Source: Cesiribacter sp. SM1
Lineage (GTDB): Bacteria > Bacteroidota > Bacteroidia > Cytophagales > Cyclobacteriaceae
Direction: 5' to 3'
NCBI RefSeq assembly: GCF_020178975.1
Contig: NZ_JAHXBU010000090.1
Location: 1 to 64,000, forward strand
Length of the DNA stretch: 64,000 nt
Position numbers and translations under genes: made by a program. The notes below the pieces were generated by a model. It had not been told where the DNA came from, made no database searches, and saw only the letters and a list, made by a program, of their open reading frames with translations. This document shows, in pieces, positions 17,228 through 24,932 of the stretch. Each line of letters begins with the position of its first letter. Position 1 is the stretch's first letter.

Positions 17228-18016
17228 TTACCAGGGAACCTCGCCAGTTTCAGGATTGGTTTCTTCGCTAAAGTATTTTCCTGTTGGTCCGTTGTTGTCA
17301 ATTAAAGCATATTTCACAACACGGGCTGCAGCATCTTCAATCGTTCCTGTTCCCTTATGATGATTAAAATCGGTTTTTGTATATCCTGGGTCAATCGCAT
17401 TGACTTTAAAAGCCGTATCACGTAACTCGTAAGCCAATGTAACAGTGTACATATTCAAAGCCGCTTTTGAGGAAGCGTATACTGCAAATTTCGCATAGTG
17501 GTAAAATCGCCAATCCGGGTTGCTTTGAAGGGAAAGGGAACCGACACTTGAACTTACGTTGACAATTCTTGGCTCGGGCGACTTTCGCAACAAATCAAGA
17601 AAAGCTTGTGTAACGCTTACAACGCCATACAAATTTGTGTCGAATACATTCTTGAAATTGCTAATGTCGGCATCTAAAGCACTTTGTGGTAAGGTTCCGC
17701 TAATGCCGGCATTGTTGATAAGCACGTCTAATACGTCTGTTTTTTTGCCTAATTCAGCCCGTGCAGCATTAACTGACTGCTGGTCGGTTACATCCAGCTG
17801 TATGACTTCAACATTGGTAAACCCTTCGGATTTGAGTTCTTTTAAAGCATTCAAGCCATTCTCCAGACTTCGGCTTCCCAGGTAAACATAATAGCCTTTT
17901 TGTAATAATTGCCTTGCCGATTCTAAGCCGATGCTTTTATTGGCCCCTGTAATCAATACTGATTTACTCACTTCTTCAATATTGTTCTCCTTGTGTTCGT
18001 GATTGTTTGATTTCAT
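17228..18016 (-). CDS. SDR family oxidoreductase
   Basis: The protein has 262 residues. It has an acidic/polar 18-residue N-terminal extension and then the Rossmann motif TGANKSIG (residues 23-30), an NNAG motif near 108, and the YxxxK pair in VYASSKAAL (Tyr near 179, Lys near 183). The C-terminal GPTGKYFSEETNPETGEVPW resembles carbonyl-reductase-like SDRs induced under stress. It is downstream of a Crp/Fnr-type regulator gene (78 bases apart). The 18-bp palindrome in that gap (18070-18087) recurs in front of the regulator itself. Confidence 0.9.
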   Translation of the reverse strand: MKSNNHEHKENNIEEVSKSVLITGANKSIGLESARQLLQKGYYVYLGSRSLENGLNALKELKSEGFTNVEVIQLDVTDQQSVNAARAELGKKTDVLDVLINNAGISGTLPQSALDADISNFKNVFDTNLYGVVSVTQAFLDLLRKSPEPRIVNVSSSVGSLSLQSNPDWRFYHYAKFAVYASSKAALNMYTVTLAYELRDTAFKVNAIDPGYTKTDFNHHKGTGTIEDAAARVVKYALIDNNGPTGKYFSEETNPETGEVPW

Positions 18017-18069
18017 ATTTGTTGTTTTTAATTGTACAGTGCAAATATGCCCCGCTCAAATATGAAATC

Positions 18070-18087
18070 ATTTGCCATTTGGCAAAT
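18070..18087. promoter_or_regulatory. Palindromic operator upstream of the SDR gene
   Basis: ATTTGCCATTTGGCAAAT consists of perfect 7-bp arms (ATTTGCC/GGCAAAT) around ATTT. It lies 54 bases upstream of the SDR start and 7 bases past the regulator stop. The same 18-mer with one change occurs at 18695-18712. An adjacent half-site AGCAAATC (18088-18095) also has a counterpart near the second copy (GATTTGCT, 18683-18690). It is probably the binding site of the Crp/Fnr protein encoded between the two. Confidence 0.7.
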
Positions 18088-18093
18088 AGCAAA

Positions 18094-18663
18094 TCAGTGG
18101 ATGTTTTTTCTGATTCTGCTTAGCGAAGAGTGTGTAATTCCCAAATAAGATGCTATGTATGAGAGCGGAACGCGGTTTGCAATGTTTGGATATATCTCCA
18201 GAAACTTCAGGTACCGCTCGGTGGCATCTACTGTAACTAAAGGACTTCTCCGTTCGATCTTTTGGATTAATGCTTTTGAAATTATTTTATGAACAATAGT
18301 GTCCCATCCAATGATCGTATTCAAAAGTTCCTGCCAATCCTTTTTATTAAAACAAATGAATTTACAGTCAGTCAAAGCCTGCACATAGGCAGATGAGCAG
18401 ATTTCATTATCAAAGCTCTCTATATCTACAACAAGATTGTTTTCATCAATGAAGTATTTGGTAATTTCATCGCCCTTGTTATTGTAATAGCATACCCGGG
18501 TAACGCCTTCAACGATAAATCCAATCTGGCGCGAAACTTTCCCTGCTTCAGAGAAATAGTCGTCTTTATGAAGCTCCAGCTCAAATGCTTTGCTTTTGAT
18601 GAGGTCTATTTGCTGCTGGTTTAAATTACCAAACTGCAGTACGTATTTTATAAATTCCTTCAT
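18094..18663 (-). CDS. Crp/Fnr family transcriptional regulator
   Basis: The protein has 189 residues. Residues about 10-120 form the cyclic-nucleotide-binding-type beta-roll (DYFSEAGKVSRQIGFIVEGVTRVCYYN). The C-terminal helix-turn-helix is VPLSYIASYLGITHSSLSRIRKNI. Bacteroidota proteins of this group often lack the residues needed to bind cAMP, and the ligand is unknown. Palindromes on both sides of the gene suggest that it controls itself and the SDR gene downstream. Confidence 0.9.
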   Translation of the reverse strand: MKEFIKYVLQFGNLNQQQIDLIKSKAFELELHKDDYFSEAGKVSRQIGFIVEGVTRVCYYNNKGDEITKYFIDENNLVVDIESFDNEICSSAYVQALTDCKFICFNKKDWQELLNTIIGWDTIVHKIISKALIQKIERRSPLVTVDATERYLKFLEIYPNIANRVPLSYIASYLGITHSSLSRIRKNIH

Positions 18664-18694
18664 ATTGCAATTTAGCAGATGTGATTTGCTAAGT

Positions 18695-18712
18695 ATTTGT
18701 CATTTGGCAAAT
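18695..18712. promoter_or_regulatory. Palindromic operator upstream of the Crp/Fnr gene
   Basis: ATTTGTCATTTGGCAAAT matches the 18-mer at 18070-18087 except for one base. It lies 32 bases upstream of the regulator ATG, where a repressor would block transcription or an activator would touch polymerase. A second inverted repeat TTAGCA ... TGCTAA (18672-18692) lies between it and the start codon. Confidence 0.7.
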
Positions 18713-18812
18713 AAGCTCTATATGTGTTAACCTTATAGTGACGTCCGTTGAATAAAGCAGTCGCTGCTCACCGCCGCTTCATGATCCGCCGCAAAGTATT
18801 GATTTTGTAGGC

Positions 18813-18847
18813 AAATGGCAAAGAGCTCTGACAGCCCTTGCTTTATT
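18813..18847. repeat. Dispersed hairpin-forming repeat, copy B
   Basis: About 30 of 34 bases match copy A at 10927-10960 (shared core AATGGCAAAGAGCT). It can form a short hairpin (GCAAxG/CxTTGC with inner GCT/AGC) followed by a T-rich stretch, and so resembles an intrinsic terminator. It ends 7 bases before the 5' end of the group IIC intron. Introns of that class are known to insert just after terminator-like hairpins. Confidence 0.5.
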
Positions 18848-18854
18848 CTGTTGT

Positions 18855-19463
18855 GTGCGCCCGGTATGGGCATCTGGTACCTAAGGTATCAAATTATTCC
18901 AGGGGGTGCAAGTCCCCTACAGGCGAGTTGGTGAAGCCTGTTAGCAAGTGGCAAGCTGGTTTGGGGTGACCCATGCAGTGAAGAAAGTCAAACGGCAAAA
19001 TCCGGTACTGACGAACAGAAACGGCATACGGAGGCTGGGAAGAGAGGGTAAGGCAGCACATGATGTCAACGCCCCTGGCCAACAAGCTCTTTTCAGTAGA
19101 TGCCGCAGGGATCGGAGGAAGGAATATGCCCTTACCCGGGGAGGTCTCCTGGTGTCGTGTACATTGGGAGAAGTCACGGGGCCGCCCGGCGGCAGAGGCC
19201 ATAGTAGTTGGAGGTAACGAGCTGCCAAGAAGATGGCAGAGGTCTCACAAACCAATGAAGGGCTGAACGTTAAGTTGCCCGAAATTCGATAGGGAGGTTT
19301 AAACTTCGAGTTTTCTAGCCCTATCTTAAACTACGGCTAAGCCATAGTCGGTGTAAAGAGCAACTATGGTATGCTTAACGAACCGCCTGGTACGAGACCC
19401 GTACGCCAGGTGGTGTGAGAGGTGCACCGGTGAGCTTAACGGCTCATCGGCCGCCTACTCGAT
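18855..19463 (+). ncRNA. Group IIC intron RNA lacking an intron-encoded protein
   Basis: The 5' end is GTGCG CCCGGTATGGG (18855-18870), the form seen in class C introns such as the Oceanobacillus iheyensis intron. Further matches to that class are the CTTACCCGGGGAGGTCT segment (about 19131-19146) and domain V from 19380 (GAACCGCC, a GTACGAGACCCGTAC stem-loop, GGTGGTGTGAGAGG). Domain VI (about 19415-19460) has a bulged branch-point A at 19457 in CCTACTC. The 3' end is set at GAT (19463), uncertain by a few bases. Between domains III and V there are only about 130 bases and no reverse transcriptase frame, whereas a typical mobile copy carries about 1.2 kb or more there. Splicing or mobility would need a maturase supplied in trans. 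Confidence 0.85.
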
Positions 19464-19480
19464 TATGTACTGGTTATTTT

Positions 19481-20019
19481 TTAATTTATCCTTTTTTCAA
19501 AAATAACTGATAATTCTCCCTTATCTATTTGATACGTAAGTCTTCCATTATCATCATAAAAATTACACTTAAAGGTGTATATGCAATTAATTTATTTTTA
19601 GGAAGAGTTCTTATTTCAATCAATTTTATATTGTCAAATTCACTCTTTTTGGATCTATAAGAGTTTTTATCCATAGTTAATACTAAATGATAATCTTCAT
19701 CGATTCTATAATCACCAATTCTAAAAAAGTTATCAAAGTCAATCTCTCTAATATCTTTTGTAATAAGAGATATTCTATTTATGTTATTAAAGACTTGAAA
19801 ACTATATCTCACTGAATCATTGAAAGCTGAATGATCAACTAAACCTTGTTGATAATTATATTCTGGTAAATTCCATATTTCGGTCTCACCTCCTATAATT
19901 CCAGTAAAATAAGCTGGTCCTGAGTTGCCATTTTGAAAACTTATTTCATCCATTTGACAACTAATAGCAATTGTCAAGAATACTATTAACAATCCAGATT
20001 TTATTGATTTTAATATCAT
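19481..20019 (-). pseudogene. Frameshifted hypothetical lipoprotein gene
   Basis: The frame opens at 20019 with a lipoprotein signal (LIVFLTIAISC). It encodes about 150 residues of a small beta-rich domain (FTGIIGGETEIWN...). It then changes phase near 19578, where TATACACC looks like a duplicated AC. The original frame runs on to a stop at 19525 with an unlikely tail (PLSVIFMMIMEDLRIK). The other frame continues as FKCNFYDDNGRLTYQIDKGE, then LSVIFEKRIN, and stops at 19481. That ending has the form expected for this kind of Bacteroidota lipoprotein, with a final D/N-G...I.KGELSV beta hairpin. The gene is clearly AT-richer than its neighbours and ends 17 bases from the intron. It is either a recent pseudogene or a sequencing indel. 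Confidence 0.65.
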
Positions 20020-20302
20020 ATGAGTAATTTTCGATTTGTTATTAACTTGTACATAACTATTGGCTAATTGCGGTATCTACTATGTATCTGGTCATTATCG
20101 CATTTTTGGGTATTATGTTGCTGGTGATAGAAGTTATAGCAGACTCTGCTCTAACATAACACACAGGCAGCTCAAAAGCAAATGGAGCGGGAGGCGTATC
20201 AGGTGGTGGTAAGTTTTTAATTATGTACCCGGCGGCAGCTGTCTATATGAGTATTTTCATAATATTTTCTTTCTTCCGTTCCGGCAACGTTTTTCTAACG
20301 CA

Positions 20303-20334
20303 TTTGAAGCCATTACAGCTAAAATTTAAATTTC
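20303..20334 (+). promoter_or_regulatory. Predicted Bacteroidota promoter for the amidohydrolase operon
   Basis: TTTG (20303-20306), 20 bases, then TAAATTTC (20327-20334) match the TTTG-N19/20-TAnnTTTG consensus at 11 of 12 positions. The box ends 70 bases before the ATG at 20405. The remainder of 20020-20404 contains no gene that I can support. Confidence 0.45.
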
Positions 20335-20404
20335 AAGCCCTTCTTAAACAAATTTCTTCTATATCTTATGGCACCATTAGCGTTCAAACATACGTTCAGA
20401 CTAC

Positions 20405-23400
20405 ATGAAGAGGATTTTATTACCCCTACTGGCGGCGGCTGCCCTGCTACTGCAGCCGGCACTGGCGCAGGAAAACTTCCCCGTGAACGGGGTAAGCGAT
20501 AACCGGCCCCAGCGTTACGCCTTCACGCACGCTACGGTCGTGCAGGATTACCAAACCAGGATTGAAGATGCCACCCTGCTTATCGAAAATGGCAAAGTGG
20601 TGGCTGTTGGCAAAAACGTTACCATCCCCCCAGGCACCACCGTGCACGACCTCAAAGGTCGCTGGATCTATCCTGGCCTGGTTGAACTTGATGCCAGCTA
20701 TGGACTGCCCCCGGTGGAGGAGAAGCCCAGGGCTTCCCGGGCAGATGGTCCGCAGATGGAAACCAATACCCCCGGCGCTTATGCCTGGAATGAGGCCATC
20801 AAAGCAGAGTATAGTGCCGTTTCTGATTTCAATGCCAAAGACAGCGAGGCCAAAGCCCTGCGCGACCTGGGCTTCAGCACAGTACTCACCCACCGCCACG
20901 ATGGCATTGCCCGCGGTACTGGTGCCCTGGTAACACTGGCCGATGATAAGTCACACAATGTGATTATCAACCCCCGCGCTTCCGCACACCTCTCGTTCGA
21001 TAAAGGCAGCTCCCGCCAGGATTATCCCGGCTCGCTGATGGGTGCTATTGCCCTGCTGCGCCAGATTTACCTGGACTCCCGCTGGTACACCAGCCAGCAG
21101 GAGAAACCTTTTGTGGACCGCTCTCTTACTGCTTTCAATGAGCAGCAGCGCCTGCCGCAAATCTTTGAAGTAAAAGATATGCTTTCGGTGCTGCGTGCCG
21201 ATAAAATTGGCGATGAATTCGGACAGCAGTACATAATCCGGGGTGCAGGTGATGAGTACCAGCGCCTTGATGCTATTAAAGCAACAGGGGCCAGGCTGAT
21301 TATTCCACTTAACTTTCAGCCAGCCTACGATGTGAGCGATCCGCTCGATGAAATGAACGTGAGCCTGGCCGATATGAAACACTGGGAAATGGCTCCCTAT
21401 AACCCAATGCTGCTGCAGCAAAAAGGGATTGAGTTTGCCCTTACTACCGATGGCCTGAAAGAGAAAAAAGACTTCTGGACCAACTTGCGCAAGGCAGTAA
21501 AATATGGCCTGGACAAACAGACAGCCATTAAGGCACTTACCCATACTCCCGCCCAGCTGCTTGGTGCCGGAAACAAAGTAGGGGCACTGCGTGGGGGAAT
21601 GCTGGCTAACTTTATCATTACCTCCGGCGATGTGCTGGAAGATGACGCAACAATCTACGAAAACTGGATCGGCGGCAAGCGCTATGAACTGAAAGCCATG
21701 CCTGCCCAGGAACTGGCTGGTATGTACCGGCTCGACCTGGGAGGCAATACTTACAATATTGAAATTAGCGGCCCCGCAGATAAGGTAAAGTTCAGGCTGA
21801 TGGAGTCTGATACGACCGGCCATGATATGAATGCCCTGGTAGGGGAGAACCTGATCAACCTTACCTTTAGCCCTGCTCCCAAAGATACCAGCCGCACACA
21901 GCTGGTACGCCTTAGCGGCTGGTGGGACGGAAGGAACTGGAAAGGCCTTGGCCGTAACGAACAGGGGCAGGAAATGCCTTTTACCCTAAGCTACACCGGT
22001 CCGGCAAAAGAGCGCAAACAGGCGGATAAAAAGCCTGCCGCTGCCCTGCCCAAACCAGGCGAAATACCACAGCCTTTCCTGGCCTACGGGCAGGTAAAAC
22101 CACTGGAAGCTAAAAGATACCTGATCAAAGGTGCTACCGTATGGACGAACGAAGCCGAGGGCATTATGCAGAATGCCGATGTGCTGGTTGAAGACGGCAA
22201 GATCAGACAGATAGGCACAAACCTTTCTGCAGCAGGTGCAGAAGTGATAGACGGTGCCGGCAAACACCTTACCTCTGGTATTATCGATGAGCACTCCCAC
22301 ATTGCCATCCAGGGTGGTGTGAACGAAGCTTCACAGTCGGTAACTGCCGAGGTGCGCATTGGTGATGTGATCAATTCTGAAGACATCAACATTTACCGTC
22401 AGCTGGCGGGTGGTGTAACGGCAGCGCAGCTGCTGCACGGTTCTGCCAACCCGATTGGCGGGCAGTCTGGCCTTATCAAGCTCCGCTGGGGTAAAGCGCC
22501 GGAAGAAATGAAGATACAGGGTGCCGATGGCTACATTAAGTTTGCCCTGGGTGAGAACGTGAAGCAGGCAAACTGGGGCCCTCACTATACCGAGCGCTTT
22601 CCGCAAACACGCATGGGCGTAGAGCAGGTAATGGTAGATGCCTTTACACGCGCCAAAGCCTACGAGCAGGCCTGGAAAGATTACAACGGCCTCTCCAGAA
22701 GAGCTAAAGCCAATGCAACAGCACCACGCAAAGACCTGGAGCTGGAAGCCCTGCTGCAGATACTGAACGGCGAGCGCTTTATCACCAGCCACTCCTATGT
22801 ACAATCGGAGATCAACATGCTGATGAAGGTGGCCGAAGATTTTGGGTTTACCATCAACACCTTCACACACATTCTGGAGGGTTACAAAGTGGCCGATAAA
22901 ATGGCGAAGCATGGCGTGGGTGCCTCTACCTTTGCCGACTGGTGGCTGTACAAAATGGAGGTGCAGGAGGCAATTCCCTACAATGCAGCCCTGATGCACA
23001 ACCAGGGTGTGGTAACGGCCATCAACTCCGACGATGCCGAAATGGCCCGCCGCCTGAACCAGGAGGCTGCCAAAACCGTGAAGTACGGCGGCATGACCGA
23101 AGAAGATGCCTGGAAAATGGTGACACTGAACCCGGCTAAACTGCTGCACCTCGATGGCAGCATGGGCTCTATCAAGGCTGGTAAAGATGCCGACCTGGTG
23201 CTCTGGAACGACAACCCGCTTGCCATTTATGCAAAGCCGCTGAAGACTATGATAGATGGCGTGATCTATTACGACCTGGAACGCGATGAGCAAATGCGCC
23301 GCGAACTGCAGCAGGAGCGTGCCCGCCTGATCCTGAAAATGCAGGAAGAAAAGAAGAATGGCGGTGATACCAAACCTGTAGCCGTGAAACAGCAAAAGGT

Positions 23401-23464
23401 ATGGCATTGCGAAGACCTAAGCGGTCTTAACCATGTACACCACAGCGAACACGAGGCTCATTAA
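20405..23464 (+). CDS. Exported tandem amidohydrolase-family protein
   Basis: The protein has 1019 residues with a signal peptide (1 to about 21, ending ALAQ). It contains two amidohydrolase modules in tandem. The first (about 30-440) has lost the metal-binding HxH: the usual place reads GLVELDASYG. The second (about 570-985) keeps HSH in IIDEHSH and a downstream His/Asp set (FTHILEG, NSDDAEMARR). The second module should be catalytic and the first a degenerate, perhaps structural, copy. Such proteins act in the periplasm on cyclic amides or peptides (imidazolonepropionase-like). It forms an operon with the smaller amidohydrolase at 23515-24819. Confidence 0.88.
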   Translation: MKRILLPLLAAAALLLQPALAQENFPVNGVSDNRPQRYAFTHATVVQDYQTRIEDATLLIENGKVVAVGKNVTIPPGTTVHDLKGRWIYPGLVELDASYGLPPVEEKPRASRADGPQMETNTPGAYAWNEAIKAEYSAVSDFNAKDSEAKALRDLGFSTVLTHRHDGIARGTGALVTLADDKSHNVIINPRASAHLSFDKGSSRQDYPGSLMGAIALLRQIYLDSRWYTSQQEKPFVDRSLTAFNEQQRLPQIFEVKDMLSVLRADKIGDEFGQQYIIRGAGDEYQRLDAIKATGARLIIPLNFQPAYDVSDPLDEMNVSLADMKHWEMAPYNPMLLQQKGIEFALTTDGLKEKKDFWTNLRKAVKYGLDKQTAIKALTHTPAQLLGAGNKVGALRGGMLANFIITSGDVLEDDATIYENWIGGKRYELKAMPAQELAGMYRLDLGGNTYNIEISGPADKVKFRLMESDTTGHDMNALVGENLINLTFSPAPKDTSRTQLVRLSGWWDGRNWKGLGRNEQGQEMPFTLSYTGPAKERKQADKKPAAALPKPGEIPQPFLAYGQVKPLEAKRYLIKGATVWTNEAEGIMQNADVLVEDGKIRQIGTNLSAAGAEVIDGAGKHLTSGIIDEHSHIAIQGGVNEASQSVTAEVRIGDVINSEDINIYRQLAGGVTAAQLLHGSANPIGGQSGLIKLRWGKAPEEMKIQGADGYIKFALGENVKQANWGPHYTERFPQTRMGVEQVMVDAFTRAKAYEQAWKDYNGLSRRAKANATAPRKDLELEALLQILNGERFITSHSYVQSEINMLMKVAEDFGFTINTFTHILEGYKVADKMAKHGVGASTFADWWLYKMEVQEAIPYNAALMHNQGVVTAINSDDAEMARRLNQEAAKTVKYGGMTEEDAWKMVTLNPAKLLHLDGSMGSIKAGKDADLVLWNDNPLAIYAKPLKTMIDGVIYYDLERDEQMRRELQQERARLILKMQEEKKNGGDTKPVAVKQQKVWHCEDLSGLNHVHHSEHEAH

Positions 23465-23514
23465 TCTATCATCAAACATCACTCCCCTGAAAAGGGGGAA
23501 CTGTTAGCTAAAGC

Positions 23515-24819
23515 ATGAAAAAACTAATTTTATATACAGCCTTACTAGGCTTGCCGCTGCTAAGCCAGGCACAGGCACCTGCGCCGGCACCAGCCCAGCA
23601 ACAGCCCATTGCCCTCATGAACGGGATTGCCCACCTGGGCAATGGCCAGGTAATTCAGAACAGCGCCATCCTGATCAGGGACGGTAAGATAGAGAATGTG
23701 GTGGATGCCACCAACGCTCGCCTGGCGCTGGATGGCTACGAGGTGATCTCTGTAGAAGGACAGCACGTTTACCCGGGTTTTATCCTGCCCTACACCAACC
23801 TGGGCCTGCGCGAGGTAGATGCCGTTCGCTCTACCATAGACGATGCCGAGGTAGGCGATTTTAATCCTAACGTACGTTCCCTCATTGCCTACAACACCGA
23901 TTCAGAGGTAATCCCTACAGTGCGTACCAATGGCATTCTAATGGCCCAGGTAGCGCCACGTGGTGGCCTGATCTCCGGCTCTTCTTCTGTTGTGGCCCTG
24001 GATGCCTGGAACTGGGAAGATGCCGTGGTGCAGGAAGATGATGGCCTGTGGATGAACTGGCCCTCCATATACCGACGTACCGGCTGGTGGGCAGAGCCGG
24101 GCCCAATCGAAAAGAACAAGAACTACGACAAGCAAAAGGCCGATATTGAATCTTTCCTGGGCAGTGCCGTTGCCTACAGCCAGGGTGGCAAACCAAAAGA
24201 AACCAACCTGAAGCTGGAGGCGATGAAGGGACTTTTCGATGGCAGCAAACGCCTCTATATTACCGCTAACTATGCCAAGGAAATAGTGGAGGCGGTAAAA
24301 ACAGCCCAGAAGTATGGCGTTAAAAATATAGTGGTGGTGGAGGCCGAAGATGCCCTTTATGTTCAGGACTTCCTGAAGGAAAATAACATACCCGTGCTGG
24401 TGGCTAACCTGCACCGGCTGCCCGACCGCCCCGAAGATGATGTGGATTTGCCTTATAAGCTTCCTGCCCTGCTCCAGAAAGCGGGTATAACGGTAGGCCT
24501 GCTCTATGATGACCTAAAAAGCAGCCGTAACCTGCCATTCTTTGCCGGTACAGCTGCTGCTTATGGTGTAGAAAGGGAAGAGGCGCTTAAAATGATCACC
24601 TCCAACACAGCCAAAATTCTGGGTGTTGATGATAGGGCCGGTACCCTGGAAAAGGGGAAAAGAGCAATCCTGTTCGTATCGCAGGGCGATGCGCTGGATA
24701 TGCGCACCAATAATGTGAGCATGGCCTTTATCGATGGTCGTAAGCTAAACCTCACCAGCCGCCACATTGAGCTGTACGAAAAGTTTAAAAACAAGTACGA
24801 AGCACAACCCGGACAGTAA
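23515..24819 (+). CDS. Exported amidohydrolase-like protein, probably catalytically degenerate
   Basis: The protein has 434 residues with a signal peptide ending LSQAQ and an AP-repeat linker (APAPAPAQ). It has the N-terminal beta-sandwich and barrel start of amidohydrolases (NGIAHLGNGQVIQNSAILIRDGKI), but the metal motif position reads GFILPYTNLG instead of HxH. The family ending is present (ILGVDDRAGTLEKGKRAILFV). It resembles the first half of the upstream tandem protein, so the two may form a complex in which only the HSH module is active. The 50-base gap contains a small CCCCT-gaaa-AGGGG hairpin. A strong terminator follows. Confidence 0.85.
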   Translation: MKKLILYTALLGLPLLSQAQAPAPAPAQQQPIALMNGIAHLGNGQVIQNSAILIRDGKIENVVDATNARLALDGYEVISVEGQHVYPGFILPYTNLGLREVDAVRSTIDDAEVGDFNPNVRSLIAYNTDSEVIPTVRTNGILMAQVAPRGGLISGSSSVVALDAWNWEDAVVQEDDGLWMNWPSIYRRTGWWAEPGPIEKNKNYDKQKADIESFLGSAVAYSQGGKPKETNLKLEAMKGLFDGSKRLYITANYAKEIVEAVKTAQKYGVKNIVVVEAEDALYVQDFLKENNIPVLVANLHRLPDRPEDDVDLPYKLPALLQKAGITVGLLYDDLKSSRNLPFFAGTAAAYGVEREEALKMITSNTAKILGVDDRAGTLEKGKRAILFVSQGDALDMRTNNVSMAFIDGRKLNLTSRHIELYEKFKNKYEAQPGQ

Positions 24820-24834
24820 AACTTACAGATATGA

Positions 24835-24874
24835 AAAAAGAAAAGCGGCTCTGCATGGGGCCGCTTTTCTTTTT
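24835..24874 (+). terminator. Intrinsic terminator of the amidohydrolase operon
   Basis: A 15-bp stem (AAAAAGAAAAGCGGC at 24835-24849 with its complement at 24860-24874) ends in a T run. The A/T-rich arms make it functional on both strands, so it may also end the convergent GAF-protein transcript. Confidence 0.9.
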
Positions 24875-24932
24875 GTATCAGATCCTGAAATATATCTGGC
24901 AGGAGAGCTGCTTTGATCAATATAGGTTTAGG

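Noticed and set aside
18894-19266. Several short open frames inside the intron on both strands
   Set aside because: The sequence is explained by conserved group IIC intron RNA structure; none encodes a reverse transcriptase domain.
22331-23407. 358-codon minus-strand frame opposite the tandem amidohydrolase
   Set aside because: Typical antisense shadow; the plus strand carries the HSH amidohydrolase motifs. The same holds for the frames at 20951-21823 and 2647-3366.
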